A DNA stretch of 64,000 nt from Paenilisteria portnoyi (lineage in GTDB: Bacteria; Bacillota; Bacilli; Lactobacillales; Listeriaceae), in the NCBI RefSeq assembly GCF_014322795.1, contig NZ_JAASTT010000003.1:124001-188000 (forward strand), given 5' to 3'. A model generated the notes under the pieces. That model was not told the DNA's origin. It saw only the letters and a program-made list of their open reading frames with translations, and made no database searches. This document shows positions 43,062 to 51,781 of this stretch, in pieces. The position numbers were made by a program, and so were the translations under genes. Each line of letters opens with the position of its first letter. Within the stretch, counting starts at the first letter, position 1.

Positions 43062-43601
43062 ATGGACATAACATATGATCCTGCTCGTATTATTATCTTG
43101 GCGATTGCTATTCTTGTCGTGATGGTGATAACTTTGGGATTTCTTTTGAAAGGGAAGAAGTTGGATAGGTATTATTTTGCGACGATTTTGTTTGGTGTTT
43201 ATTTGGTATTTTTGATTAAGTTTGTGATTTTTCCGTTTACGGTATTTGCCGATTTGTTGGATGCTGGGAGTTATGCGGTGACGGATTATATGAATGTTAT
43301 ACCGTTTATGCAAGGTGCGGGTTTATATCAAATCGTGGGGAATGTAATGTTGCTATTTCCTTTTGGTGTTTATGTGAGTGTGATCAAGCCGAAACTTTCT
43401 TTTGGGAGGATTTTCTGTGTCGGTTTACTTACTTCGGTGATGATTGAATCTGTACAGCTATTTTTAGATATTGTGTTTATTTATCCGAATCATTTTATGG
43501 ATGTGACGGATGTGATTTTAAATGTGAGTGGGTTTGTTCTGGGGTGCCTGATTTGCCGAACATCAGTTATACGGAATATGTATCAGATAGAAAAAAATTG
43601 A
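43062..43601 (+). CDS. VanZ family membrane protein
   Basis: 179 residues from the ATG at 43062, chosen because AGGGG (43046-43051) sits 10 bp upstream; nearer in-frame starts are too close. Five helices (about 8-28, 37-60, 85-103, 113-130 and 145-165). The NVIPF...N..LFPFG motifs (near 78 and 100) are hallmarks of VanZ-like proteins, linked to teicoplanin or peptide-antibiotic resistance. Its place behind an ABC pair and a secreted protein supports an antimicrobial-resistance or immunity role, by inference. Confidence 0.82.
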   Translation: MDITYDPARIIILAIAILVVMVITLGFLLKGKKLDRYYFATILFGVYLVFLIKFVIFPFTVFADLLDAGSYAVTDYMNVIPFMQGAGLYQIVGNVMLLFPFGVYVSVIKPKLSFGRIFCVGLLTSVMIESVQLFLDIVFIYPNHFMDVTDVILNVSGFVLGCLICRTSVIRNMYQIEKN

Positions 43602-43679
43602 GGCTTGGAATGCTAGATATAGCCTTCTCTTATCCTTTTTGTGAAAAAGCTAACTAATCTAAAAAGACAAACTATTTGT

Positions 43680-43708
43680 TGACATCTGATTTTGGAGATG
43701 GTAAGATA
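43680..43708 (+). promoter_or_regulatory. Promoter of the sulfur operon
   Basis: TTGACA (43680-43685), 17-bp spacer, TAAGAT (43703-43708), just upstream of the riboswitch. Confidence 0.75.
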
Positions 43709-43732
43709 CATCCAATCATAAAAATTATACAG

Positions 43733-43888
43733 TCCTTATTAAGAGTTGGGGGAGGAACCTGGTCCTTTGATCCCACAGCAACCTCTAGTGATAGAACGGT
43801 GCTAATTCCAGCAGGCGAGCGTTTTTGGCCTGGCAAATGGGGAGAAGAGGGATCTCTTTTCCAAATTCGGAAGGGAGGTTCTTTTTTG
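43733..43888 (+). promoter_or_regulatory. SAM-I (S-box) riboswitch with terminator
   Basis: The S-box conserved segments are present in order: CTTATTAAGAG, GGGGGAGGAACCTGG, CCACAGCAACCTC and GGTGCTAATTCCAGCAG. An expression platform follows (43845-43888), with a hairpin formed by GATCTCTTTTCC and GGAAGGGAGGTTC and then TTTTTT. SAM binding would favour termination and switch off the downstream nine-gene operon, so expression rises when sulfur amino acids are scarce. Confidence 0.93.
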
Positions 43889-43945
43889 TCTTAATTCATA
43901 GTAAATGCATCGGATATATATGTTTTAAAAGAAAGTGGGGATGAG

Positions 43946-44491
43946 ATGAGTCGAATCGTGATTTTGTCTGGTAGTCCATCGGCGCAATCGGGGACGGAGA
44001 AAGTTTTGCGGTATGCTGGTGGGATTTTGCAAGGGGATGGGGTGGAGGTTCATTTTCACTCGGTGCGGGATTTTGATGCGGAGGTGCTGGTGAACGCGAA
44101 TTTTAAGGATGCGCGAATCGGGGAATTGGTCGCGGATATGAAGGCGGCGGATGGCGTGATTGTGGGTTCGCCGGTTTATAAGGCTTCGTATACGGGGGTT
44201 TTGAAGGCGGTTTTGGATTTGTTGCCGGAGAATATTTTGAAAAATAAGGTTGTTCTGCCGATTATGTCTGGCGGGAGCAGCGGGCATGTGTTGGCGATTG
44301 ATTTTGCGCTTAAACCGTTACTCGGTGTGTTGAAGGGCGAGGTTTTGCAAGGGGTTTATGTGGTGGATGCGCAGGTGGATAAGGCGGCGGTTGTGCCAAT
44401 TCGGGATGTGGAGTTGGAAGAGCGGTTGCGTGGGCAGTTGACGGAATTGGTCGTGGCGATTGGCAGACGTGAGGTTGGGCAAATTAGTTAA
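43946..44491 (+). CDS. NADPH-dependent FMN reductase (SsuE-like)
   Basis: 181 residues, flavodoxin-like fold. The FMN phosphate loop is SGSPSAQSGTEK (near 8) and the second FMN motif is GSPVYKASYTGVLK (near 73), as in SsuE. It supplies reduced FMN to the two luciferase-like monooxygenases downstream. First gene after the SAM riboswitch. The start is ATG at 43946 (GGGG upstream). In Bacillus the ytm/ytn operon has no exact equivalent in this place, but SsuE has this job in sulfonate operons. Confidence 0.9.
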   Translation: MSRIVILSGSPSAQSGTEKVLRYAGGILQGDGVEVHFHSVRDFDAEVLVNANFKDARIGELVADMKAADGVIVGSPVYKASYTGVLKAVLDLLPENILKNKVVLPIMSGGSSGHVLAIDFALKPLLGVLKGEVLQGVYVVDAQVDKAAVVPIRDVELEERLRGQLTELVVAIGRREVGQIS

Positions 44492-44508
44492 AAAGGAGGA
44501 CGAGTGAG

Positions 44509-44793
44509 ATGGCGGAAAATTTATCGATTGTGGTTTGGGCAAAACAGGGTTGTGCGTATTGTGCGGAGGTGAAGGATTATTTGACGAAGGAGGGGCGCGA
44601 GTTTCAGGTGGTTGATGTGACGGATCATGATGAGCAGCGGGAAATTTTGCAGGCGAAATACGGGGTGCGTTATGTTCCTGTGGTCGAAATTGGTCGGGGG
44701 CATACATATCGGGGCGTGACGGAGCTCGGTTTGCCAGCGCTTGAAACGGCTTTGAGGGAGGCGGAGAAATGGGATTTAGACTCAGTTTATTAG
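44509..44793 (+). CDS. ytnI: Glutaredoxin-like protein of the sulfur operon
   Basis: 94 residues, glutaredoxin fold with active site CAYC (near 16-19) and cis-proline segment YVPVVEIG (near 62). It corresponds to YtnI/CmoI of the Bacillus ytm/ytn sulfur-compound operon. It probably handles redox steps of cysteine-conjugate breakdown in the cytoplasm. The start is ATG after AAAAGGAGGAC; the 3' end overlaps the next gene by 25 bp, indicating coupling. Confidence 0.85.
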   Translation: MAENLSIVVWAKQGCAYCAEVKDYLTKEGREFQVVDVTDHDEQREILQAKYGVRYVPVVEIGRGHTYRGVTELGLPALETALREAEKWDLDSVY

Positions 44794-45770
44794 ATCAGAG
44801 CCCGATTGCGGATGGAAAAAGTGCGTATCAGGCGTTGCAGCAGACGATTGCGCTTGCGGAGAAGGCCGAGGAATGGGGATATCACAGGTTTTGGGTGTCG
44901 GAGCATCATGATACGAAATTGCTGGCTGGTGTTTCGCCAGAGGTTTTGGTGTCGCATCTGTTGGCGCGGACGGAACGGATTCGGGTTGGTTCGGGTGGCG
45001 TGATGTTGCAGCATTATAGTGCGTATAAGGTCGCGGAGAACTTTAATTTATTGGCGACATTAGCGCCGAATCGAGTGGATTTAGGTGTTGGGAAGGCGCC
45101 TGGTGGTTTGCCGCTATCGACGAAGGCTTTGCAGTTTGGACGGTCGGGAAAAACGGATTTTGCGGAGCAGTTGGCGCTTTTGAAGCAGTTCGTGGATGAT
45201 GAGGTCCCTGTGGATCATGCGTTGGCGGGTGTTGGGGTTGATCCTGATCCACCAACGAAGCCAGAGATTTTCTTGCTTGGTGCGAGTGTGGCGAGTGCGG
45301 AATTGGCGGGCGCGCAAGGTGTGAATTATTGTTTTGCGAAATTTATTAATAGTGACGAGGTGGCGCTTGGCGAGGCGGTGACGGCGTTTCGGGCGGCGAA
45401 TCCGGATGGTGAATTGATTATTGCAGTTCCGGTTTTGGCGGCGGATACGGAAGACGCGGCACGAGCGCTTGCGGGTGAGCAGAAAGTGGTGCGGGTGACG
45501 CTTTCGACGGGTGTTTCGGTGACGGTGCAGACGGTGGCTCAGGCGGAGGAATTTGCGAGACAGGCTGGTGTGGTTGATTTCGAGATTGAGGAGCGTGCGG
45601 CGGATATTATCGTTGGAACGGCGCAGCAGGTAAAGGCGGAATTGGTGCGATTGCGGGCGACTTTTGATGTGGATGAGTTTGTGATTCATACGCCGGTTGC
45701 GAGGCAGGACGCGCGGTTTCGGTCGGTGCAGTTGATTAGTGAGGCAATTTTGACGGCGGATGTGAGATGA
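44769..45770 (+). CDS. ytmO: Luciferase-like flavin monooxygenase, YtmO type
   Basis: 333 residues, bacterial luciferase-like barrel. LSLLDQSPI at the N-terminus, WVSEHHD (near 42-48) and GSGGVMLQHYS (near 75) are typical of the YtmO/YwcH single-domain FMN-dependent subgroup. It uses FMNH2 and O2, supplied by the SsuE-like reductase, and is thought to oxidise sulfur intermediates in S-alkyl-cysteine salvage. It overlaps the glutaredoxin gene by 25 bp and precedes the second monooxygenase by 17 bp. Confidence 0.88.
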   Translation: MGFRLSLLDQSPIADGKSAYQALQQTIALAEKAEEWGYHRFWVSEHHDTKLLAGVSPEVLVSHLLARTERIRVGSGGVMLQHYSAYKVAENFNLLATLAPNRVDLGVGKAPGGLPLSTKALQFGRSGKTDFAEQLALLKQFVDDEVPVDHALAGVGVDPDPPTKPEIFLLGASVASAELAGAQGVNYCFAKFINSDEVALGEAVTAFRAANPDGELIIAVPVLAADTEDAARALAGEQKVVRVTLSTGVSVTVQTVAQAEEFARQAGVVDFEIEERAADIIVGTAQQVKAELVRLRATFDVDEFVIHTPVARQDARFRSVQLISEAILTADVR

Positions 45771-45787
45771 GAAGGGGGAAATGATGG

Positions 45788-47113
45788 ATGGGAAAAATTA
45801 AATTTGGCGTGATGTTGCATGGTCCTGGTGGGCACATGAATGCTTGGAAACATGAGAGTGTGCCGGCGGATGCGAGTGTGAATTTTGAGTTTTATAAGGA
45901 ACAGGCTTTGAAGGCGGAGGCGGCTGGGTTTACGCTTGCTTTTGTAGCGGATGGGTTGTTTATCAATGAGAAATCGATGCCGCATTTTTTGAATCGGTTC
46001 GAGCCTTTGACGGTGCTATCGGGGTTGGCTGCGGTAACGTCGCGGATTGGGCTGGTTGGAACGCTTTCGACGTCTTATAGTGAGCCATATACGGTGGCGA
46101 GGCAGTTCGGGTCGCTGGATTTGATTAGTGATGGTCGGGCTGGATGGAACGCGGTGACGTCGCCTCTTGAGGGTTCGGCGAATAATTATAGTAAGAAAAC
46201 GCATCCGGAACATGCGCTGCGTTATGAGATTGCGGTGGAGCATTTGGAGGTCGTGAAGGGGCTTTGGGATTCGTGGGAGGACGATGCGTTTGTGCGGGAT
46301 CGCGAGACTGGGCAGTTTTTTGATCGAGAGAAGTTGCACCGCTTGAATTATCAGGGACGGTTTTTCTCGGTGGAAGGACCGCTGAATATTGGACGTTCGA
46401 AGCAGGGGCAACCAGTGATTTTTCAGGCCGGGGCGTCGGAGCCGGGGAAGGATTTGGCGGCTAAGAGTGCGGATGCGGTGTTTACGAATGGTGGTTCGCT
46501 CGAGGAGGCGCAGGCGTTTTATGCGGATGTGAAGGCGCGGACGGTGGCGAATGGTCGGAACGCGGATGAGATTAAGATTTTCCCTGGGTTTGCGCCGATT
46601 GTTGGGGTGACGCAGGCGGACGCGGATGCTAAATATGAGAAAATTAAGAATTTGGTTTCGGATGAGGAGGCACTCGCGTATCTTGGACGGTTTTTCGATC
46701 ATTTTGATTTCGGTAAGTTCCCGCTGGACGAGCCGTTTCCTGATATTGGGACGGTTGGTGAGAATAGTTTTCGGGCGACGACGCGGAAAATTAAGGAGGA
46801 TGCAAAGCGTGAGAATTTGACGTTGCGTGAGGTGGCGTTACGGGTGACGACGCCAAAATCGGCTTTTGTGAGCACGCCGGAGCGGATTGCGGATGAGTTA
46901 ATCGCTTGGTTTGATGGCAAGGCGGCGGATGGTTTTATTTTTGGAGCGCCAGTTTTGGGCGAGGGCTTGGATGATTTTGTTGCAAAAGTGATTCCGATTT
47001 TGGAGGCGCGTGGGTATTATGATCGGGAATATGTGAGTGATACGCTGCGTGGGAATTTGGATTTGCCATTTAAGGAAAGTCGTTACGCGAGCAAAGTTGA
47101 GGCGCAAAACTAA
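45788..47113 (+). CDS. ytnJ: Flavin monooxygenase, NtaA/SnaA/DszA family (YtnJ type)
   Basis: 441 residues, two-component FMNH2-dependent monooxygenase. GHMNAWKH (near 13-20), [11 protein letters not shown] (near 115-125) and [20 protein letters not shown] (near 216-235) are family motifs. In Bacillus the equivalent YtnJ/CmoJ opens the N-acetylated S-alkyl-cysteine by C-S oxidation. The start is ATG at 45788. A family-1 hairpin repeat follows in the 242-bp gap before the next operon gene. Confidence 0.9.
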   Translation: MGKIKFGVMLHGPGGHMNAWKHESVPADASVNFEFYKEQALKAEAAGFTLAFVADGLFINEKSMPHFLNRFEPLTVLSGLAAVTSRIGLVGTLSTSYSEPYTVARQFGSLDLISDGRAGWNAVTSPLEGSANNYSKKTHPEHALRYEIAVEHLEVVKGLWDSWEDDAFVRDRETGQFFDREKLHRLNYQGRFFSVEGPLNIGRSKQGQPVIFQAGASEPGKDLAAKSADAVFTNGGSLEEAQAFYADVKARTVANGRNADEIKIFPGFAPIVGVTQADADAKYEKIKNLVSDEEALAYLGRFFDHFDFGKFPLDEPFPDIGTVGENSFRATTRKIKEDAKRENLTLREVALRVTTPKSAFVSTPERIADELIAWFDGKAADGFIFGAPVLGEGLDDFVAKVIPILEARGYYDREYVSDTLRGNLDLPFKESRYASKVEAQN

Positions 47114-47132
47114 TGAGCTGGAGCATAATCTC

Positions 47133-47283
47133 AATAAATCGGCGGCAAGCGTTCGCATTCCGCAAGTTTGGTGGACTTCCGGTTCTCATGTACAGTCGTA
47201 CACTCCGCTTCCGGCTTCCACCAAACTTGCGGAATACAAACGCTCTCGCTCAATTTGTTTAAAGCAGAATATTCGTCCTACTC
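47133..47283. repeat. Family-1 hairpin repeat, copy B
   Basis: Left stem at 47157-47175 (ATTCCGCAAGTTTGGTGGA) is the perfect 19-bp reverse complement of 47217-47235. The core and outer arms match copy A, while the stem sequence differs at most positions. Confidence 0.9.
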
Positions 47284-47355
47284 GAAATAATAGAGTGACA
47301 GTTTTTGCTTTATTTGGAGGTTTTATCAATCTAAAAAAACTAAGGAGGAATTTTT

Positions 47356-47895
47356 GTGGGGGATGTTATTCGGTTGGCGAAGTTGGAAGATGCGGCGGTC
47401 GTGCATGATGTCTCGATTCGGGGGTACAAGCCGCTGAAGGAGATGGATATCAAATTTGTTGGGGCGACGGCGGATTTGGCGACGGTGGAGGAGAATATTC
47501 GGCGTAATGCGAACTATGTGTTGGAGCGTGATGGGCGGATTATTGCGACGGTGACGGTGGCTTTCCCGTGGGCTTTAGGGGAGCGCTCGATTCAGCCGTA
47601 TCCATTTATTTGGTGGTTTGCGGTGGACCCGGATTTCAAGCGGCAAGGTGTTGGGACGGCGCTTTTGGATTATGTGGAGGAGCAGGTTTTGGTGGCGCAG
47701 ATTAAGGCTCCTGCAGTTTACTTGGCGACGGCGACGCGGCATCCTTGGCTTGTTTCGATTTATGAACATCGCGGCTATGTTGGGTTTTATGAGCATGAGT
47801 ATGAAGGGGATAATATTGTGTTTTTGCGCAAGGTTTTGGATGAATCGTTGTTTGCTGAATTAGGCGATGTGGATGTGCTAGTTAATTCGAATTAA
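47356..47895 (+). CDS. ytmI: GNAT N-acetyltransferase, YtmI type
   Basis: 179 residues, GNAT fold. The acetyl-CoA loop is visible as VDPDFKRQGVGTALLDYVEEQ (near 91-111, R-Q-G-V-G-T). The start is GTG with AAGGAGGAA upstream. In the Bacillus operon, YtmI/SnaB-type enzymes N-acetylate S-substituted cysteines before oxidative cleavage. Here it follows a repeat-containing gap and lies 11 bp before the binding-protein gene. Confidence 0.87.
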   Translation: MGDVIRLAKLEDAAVVHDVSIRGYKPLKEMDIKFVGATADLATVEENIRRNANYVLERDGRIIATVTVAFPWALGERSIQPYPFIWWFAVDPDFKRQGVGTALLDYVEEQVLVAQIKAPAVYLATATRHPWLVSIYEHRGYVGFYEHEYEGDNIVFLRKVLDESLFAELGDVDVLVNSN

Positions 47896-47906
47896 GGGGA
47901 GATTGG

Positions 47907-48734
47907 ATGAAAAAGTGGATTTTTGGGGCGTTGTTAGTGGTGGCAGGTGGTGTTTTGCTCGCGGGTTGTGGGCTTGGAACGGATACGGGGGCGTCGAGTG
48001 ATGCGCTCACCGATAATGGTAAGGATGTTAAAACGATTGTGGTTGGGACTGGGACGCAATTTCCGAATATCTGCTTTATTGATGATAAGGGGAATTTGAC
48101 GGGGTACGATGTGGAACTTGTAAAGGCGCTGGATAAGAAGTTGCCGCAGTACAAGTTTGAGTTTAAAACGATGGATTTTTCGAATTTATTATTGAGTTTG
48201 CAAACAAATAAAATCGACTTCGTGGCGCATCAAATGGAAGTGAACGATGAGCGTAAGGAGAAGTTTTTATTTAATAAGGAGCCATATAATGTTTTTCCGC
48301 TGCAGGTGGCGGTGAACAAGGATAATACGGATATTAAGTCGGTCGCGGATCTCGCTGGGAAGACGGCGATTGTGAGTGCGACGAGTAATTCGGCGGTGTA
48401 TTTGGAGAAATACAATAAGGAGCACGGGGATAAAATTAATATCGTGTATTCGGGTACGGGAAATAATGATGCGACAAATCAAATTCGGACGGGTCGTGCG
48501 GATGCAACGATTACGACACCTTTCGCGGTGAAATTGCTGAATGAACAGGCAGACGCGCAGCAAAAAGTTGTCGGGGATCCTGTGCTAAATTCGAAGGTTT
48601 TCTTCTTGCTACGCAAAAATGAGTCGCAGTTGTCGGATGATTTGGACGGGGCTTTGAAGGAATTGAAGGAAGAAGGCGTGGTTAGTAAATTGAGCAAGAA
48701 ATGGTTGGGTGCGGATTACACGGTCGATTTTTAA
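47907..48734 (+). CDS. Cystine-type ABC transporter substrate-binding lipoprotein
   Basis: 275 residues. Lipobox LLAGC (Cys21) and a family 3 solute-binding fold (about 42-270) with GYDVELVKAL and SLQTNKIDFV segments. It corresponds to TcyJ/TcyK of Bacillus, of which only one is present here. It captures cystine or S-substituted cysteines outside the membrane for the TcyLMN-like complex. ATG after GGGGAGATTGG. A family-1 repeat separates it from the permease gene. Confidence 0.9.
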   Translation: MKKWIFGALLVVAGGVLLAGCGLGTDTGASSDALTDNGKDVKTIVVGTGTQFPNICFIDDKGNLTGYDVELVKALDKKLPQYKFEFKTMDFSNLLLSLQTNKIDFVAHQMEVNDERKEKFLFNKEPYNVFPLQVAVNKDNTDIKSVADLAGKTAIVSATSNSAVYLEKYNKEHGDKINIVYSGTGNNDATNQIRTGRADATITTPFAVKLLNEQADAQQKVVGDPVLNSKVFFLLRKNESQLSDDLDGALKELKEEGVVSKLSKKWLGADYTVDF

Positions 48735-48752
48735 AGAATAGATCCTAGGATA

Positions 48753-48890
48753 GATAAATCGGCGACAAGCGCTCGCATTTCACGATTTTAGTGGACTTCC
48801 GGTTCTCACATACACTAGTATGCTCCGCTTCCGGCTTCCACCAAAATCATGAAATACAACCGCTTTCGCTCGATTTGTTTAAAGCAGGAT
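48753..48890. repeat. Family-1 hairpin repeat, copy C
   Basis: Left stem 48777-48795 and right stem 48837-48855 pair over 19 bp with two mismatches. Both mismatches become G-U pairs if the minus strand is transcribed. It lies inside the sulfur operon. Confidence 0.88.
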
Positions 48891-48929
48891 GTAGCTTTTA
48901 CATTTTAAAGAATAAGGAGTGGAACGCGG

Positions 48930-49634
48930 ATGGGGAAGGCGTTTGATTGGCATTTGATTTTTGATTTTATTCCGACATTGCTGGAATATTTGATGATAAC
49001 GTTGCAGGTTTTGTTTTATGCGACGGTGATTGGGCTTGTTTTGGGGCTGATTTTGGCGGTGATTCGGTTGTTTCGGGTGCCAGTTTTGAGTCAGTTGGTA
49101 GTTGTATTTCTTTCCTTTATTCGCGGGACGCCGATGTTGATTCAGTTATTTTTGGTGTTTTATGGTTTGCCAGCGTTACTACTCGTGTTTGGTGTCGATA
49201 TTTCGCGGATGGCGCCGGCGTATTTCGTGATTGTGACTTATGCGCTGCGTGATGGGGCGATTTTCTCGGAGATTTTCCGAAGCGCGATCAAGGGCGTGGA
49301 TTATGGACAAACGGAAGCCGCGATGTCGGTTGGTATGAGTCCGATGCAGAGCTTTTTCCGGATTGTGTTGCCGCAGAGTGCGAGTATTGCGTTTCCGAAT
49401 GTGGCGAATTCGGTGATTAGTTCGCTGAAAGATACGTCGCTCGCGTTCACGATTGGGCTGATGGACATGATGGGACGTGGGGAAGCGCTGATTGCGGCGA
49501 CGGCTCACGCGCTGGAAGTCTACATCGCGATGTCGATCATTTATTACGCGGTCGTGTTGATTCTAGAACAAGCGGCAAAAGTATTTGAAAAACGCGCGAA
49601 TCGTCATAAAGCACCGGTCGTAGTTTTAGACTAA
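48930..49634 (+). CDS. tcyL: Amino-acid ABC transporter permease (TcyL-like)
   Basis: 234 residues with about five helices and the polar amino-acid permease motif around EIFRSAIKGVDYGQTEAAMSVGMS (near 111-134), the EAA loop that contacts the ATPase. It follows the binding-protein gene after a repeat-containing gap and pairs with the next permease. ATG after AAGGAGTGG. The predicted substrate is cystine or cysteine conjugates. Confidence 0.9.
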   Translation: MGKAFDWHLIFDFIPTLLEYLMITLQVLFYATVIGLVLGLILAVIRLFRVPVLSQLVVVFLSFIRGTPMLIQLFLVFYGLPALLLVFGVDISRMAPAYFVIVTYALRDGAIFSEIFRSAIKGVDYGQTEAAMSVGMSPMQSFFRIVLPQSASIAFPNVANSVISSLKDTSLAFTIGLMDMMGRGEALIAATAHALEVYIAMSIIYYAVVLILEQAAKVFEKRANRHKAPVVVLD

Positions 49635-49654
49635 AAAAGGAGGCGAACCAAACG

Positions 49655-50365
49655 ATGCAACTCGATTATCCGTTTATTTGGGAGGCTTTTAAAGAAATTT
49701 TGACGGCGCTCCCGCTTACCTTAATGCTTACATTTGTACCCCTGATTGTTGGTTTTTTGATTGGACTTGGCGTCGCGCTAGCACGTATTTATCGCGTCAA
49801 GGGTGTCTATCATGTGGCGAATGGCTATGTGTCCTTTGTCCGCGGCACGCCAATCGTGATGCATATCATGCTCATTTATTTCGGCTTGCCACTCCTGCTA
49901 GATAGCCTGGCGAAGCGCTACGACTGGTCATTTAATATCAACGGCGTGCCGATCACGATTTTCGTACTTATCGCGTTATCACTTAGCGCCGGGGCGTATC
50001 TTTCCGAGATTATCCGTTCTGGTATTGTTGCTGTTCCTAGTGGCCAAATCGAGGCGGGTTACTCGGTCGGGATGACCAAATTCCAAGTGATGACGCGCAT
50101 TATTTTACCGCAAGCACTCGCGCAGTCGATTCCGAATTTGACGAATGTCACGGTTGGCTTTTTGCAGGCATCGTCTATCGCTTTCCTCGTTTCTGTCAAA
50201 GAAATCACGGGAACTGCGCAAATCGTGGCCTCAAGCAACCTCAAGTTTCTCGAGGCGTTCATCGCGGCAGGACTGCTATACTGGGGCGTCACAATCGTCA
50301 TCGAACTAATCGCGTCACGCATAGACCGCAGAGCCACGGCCTATAACCAGGGAGGGATTGGATGA
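49655..50365 (+). CDS. tcyM: Amino-acid ABC transporter permease (TcyM-like)
   Basis: 236 residues, about five helices. The EAA loop is [23 protein letters not shown] (near 116-138). RGTPIVMH (near 63) is conserved in His/Cys-type permeases. It is the second membrane half of the transporter; its stop overlaps the ATPase start (ATGA, 50362-50365). ATG after AAAAAGGAGGCG. Confidence 0.9.
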   Translation: MQLDYPFIWEAFKEILTALPLTLMLTFVPLIVGFLIGLGVALARIYRVKGVYHVANGYVSFVRGTPIVMHIMLIYFGLPLLLDSLAKRYDWSFNINGVPITIFVLIALSLSAGAYLSEIIRSGIVAVPSGQIEAGYSVGMTKFQVMTRIILPQALAQSIPNLTNVTVGFLQASSIAFLVSVKEITGTAQIVASSNLKFLEAFIAAGLLYWGVTIVIELIASRIDRRATAYNQGGIG

Positions 50366-51171
50366 TACGCTTACAAGGAATTAAAAAGCAATTCGGCGAA
50401 CAAGAGGTGCTAAAAGGCATCGATTTAACAATCAACAAAGGCGAGGTGATCACGATTCTAGGCCCCAGCGGCTCAGGGAAAACGACGCTTTTGCGCTGCC
50501 TCAATTACTTAGAAAAGCCAAATGGTGGCTTAATCGAAATCGGCGACGTGACGGTAGCTACCGAAAAAGCGACGAAAAAAGATATCATAGCTTTGCGCAA
50601 ACAAACCGCGATGGTATTCCAACATTACAATCTATTCGCGCATAAAACCGTGATTCAAAACGTGATGGAAGGACTGATTATCGCCCAAAAAGTCAAAAAA
50701 GCCGAAGCCCGCGAGCGTAGCGAAGCCATCCTCGTAAAAGTCGGACTCGGCGATAAATTCGATTTTTACCCAAGCCAGCTTTCAGGTGGACAGCAACAAC
50801 GCGTCGGCATTGCGCGAGCGCTCGTCCTAAATCCCGAAGTTATCCTATTTGACGAACCGACCTCGGCACTCGATCCAGAGCTCGTCGGTGAAGTTTTAGC
50901 CGTGATCAAATCCATCGCGGAAGAAGGCATGACCATGGTTGTCGTCACGCACGAGATGCAATTCGCGAAGGAAGTCTCCGATCATGTATTGTTCATGGCA
51001 GACGGCGTTGTGGTAGAAGAAGGAAGCCCGGCAGAATTATTCGGCGCACCGAAACAAGAACGAACCCGCCAATTCTTGAAACGGATATCCGGTGATGTAG
51101 CCGTTCCACCAGTAGTTGTGCCACCAATAGAAGCGTGGATTGCGACACCTTCCAATCCAGCAGCATTCTGA
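50362..51171 (+). CDS. tcyN: Amino-acid ABC transporter ATPase (TcyN-like)
   Basis: 269 residues. Walker [10 protein letters not shown] (near 34), Q-loop, signature [15 protein letters not shown] (near 137), Walker [15 protein letters not shown] (near 157) and switch His in VVTHEM (near 196). It powers the TcyLM-like permease. Last gene of the riboswitch operon, coupled to the previous by a 4-bp overlap. The C-terminal ~20 residues after KRISGD are Pro/Val-rich and unusual. A MarR gene with its own promoter follows. Confidence 0.93.
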   Translation: MIRLQGIKKQFGEQEVLKGIDLTINKGEVITILGPSGSGKTTLLRCLNYLEKPNGGLIEIGDVTVATEKATKKDIIALRKQTAMVFQHYNLFAHKTVIQNVMEGLIIAQKVKKAEARERSEAILVKVGLGDKFDFYPSQLSGGQQQRVGIARALVLNPEVILFDEPTSALDPELVGEVLAVIKSIAEEGMTMVVVTHEMQFAKEVSDHVLFMADGVVVEEGSPAELFGAPKQERTRQFLKRISGDVAVPPVVVPPIEAWIATPSNPAAF

Positions 51172-51180
51172 ATTTTATTG

Positions 51181-51209
51181 TTGAAAAAGAAACAAAAACA
51201 AGTTATAAT
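51181..51209 (+). promoter_or_regulatory. marR gene promoter with operator-like sequence
   Basis: TTGAAA (51181-51186), 17-bp spacer, TATAAT (51204-51209). The spacer contains GAAACAAAAACAAGTTAT, repeated nearly exactly in the promoter of the MFS gene at 51782-51810. Confidence 0.78.
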
Positions 51210-51245
51210 TGTCCTGAACGCACGAAGTAGGCAGGAGGGCAAGCC

Positions 51246-51716
51246 ATGAACAAGGAAGAAGAAATCATGTCAGGCGTCAGGGATGTATTTAACAAAATGG
51301 CCTCGCTGAACAAGTCCAAGATGGAAGTGAGCCTCAAGGGATACAAATCGTCCGAAGTCCACGGCGTCGAATATATCGGAAAAATGACGGAGCCAAACGT
51401 GACAAAACTCGCGGAAGCCTTTTACATGACTCGAGGCGCCATCAGTAAATTAACGAAAAAACTCATAGAAAAAGACCTCATCGAAAGCTATCAAAAAGCA
51501 GACAACAAGAAAGAAATCTATTTCCGCCTGACCACAAAAGGACAAGAAGTTTTCGATATCCACGAAACGTTGCATAAAGAGTTCCAAGACCGTGATAAAG
51601 CCGTTTTCGAGCAAGTGACGGAGGAACAATTCAACGCCACGCTAAAATTTCTAAAAAACTACAGTAACCATTTAGATGCGGAAATCCAAAAACAGAATGC
51701 AGATGACAAATCCTAA
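51246..51716 (+). CDS. MarR family transcriptional regulator
   Basis: 156 residues. A winged helix (about 50-115) with recognition-helix segment FYMTRGAISKLTKKLIEKD and wing KADNKKEIYFRLTTKG; helical ends form the dimer interface. The start is ATG with AGGAGG upstream. It is followed by a terminator and the MFS exporter gene. Both promoters carry a common sequence, so it probably represses itself and the exporter until a drug-like ligand binds. Confidence 0.92.
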   Translation: MNKEEEIMSGVRDVFNKMASLNKSKMEVSLKGYKSSEVHGVEYIGKMTEPNVTKLAEAFYMTRGAISKLTKKLIEKDLIESYQKADNKKEIYFRLTTKGQEVFDIHETLHKEFQDRDKAVFEQVTEEQFNATLKFLKNYSNHLDAEIQKQNADDKS

Positions 51717-51723
51717 AAAAGCG

Positions 51724-51767
51724 AAACAGCTTAACTCTATATTCAGAGTCGCGGCTGTTTTTTTATT
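51724..51767 (+). terminator. Terminator after the marR gene
   Basis: AAACAGC...GCTGTTT enclosing a second stem ACTCT/AGAGT, then TTTTATTT. Confidence 0.85.
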
Positions 51768-51781
51768 TCCTGAAAAATTTG

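Noticed and set aside
43676-43894. 72-codon open frame before the FMN reductase gene
   Set aside because: It coincides with the SAM-I riboswitch and its terminator; the bases are explained by RNA structure.
45114-45689. 191-codon minus-strand frame inside the ytmO-like gene
   Set aside because: Same shadow effect: Arg/His-rich composition, overlaps a well-supported monooxygenase gene completely.
46016-46702. 228-codon minus-strand frame inside the ytnJ-like gene
   Set aside because: Arg/Leu/Ile-rich product of the GC-skewed codons of the opposite strand, no ribosome-binding site, no recognisable domain.
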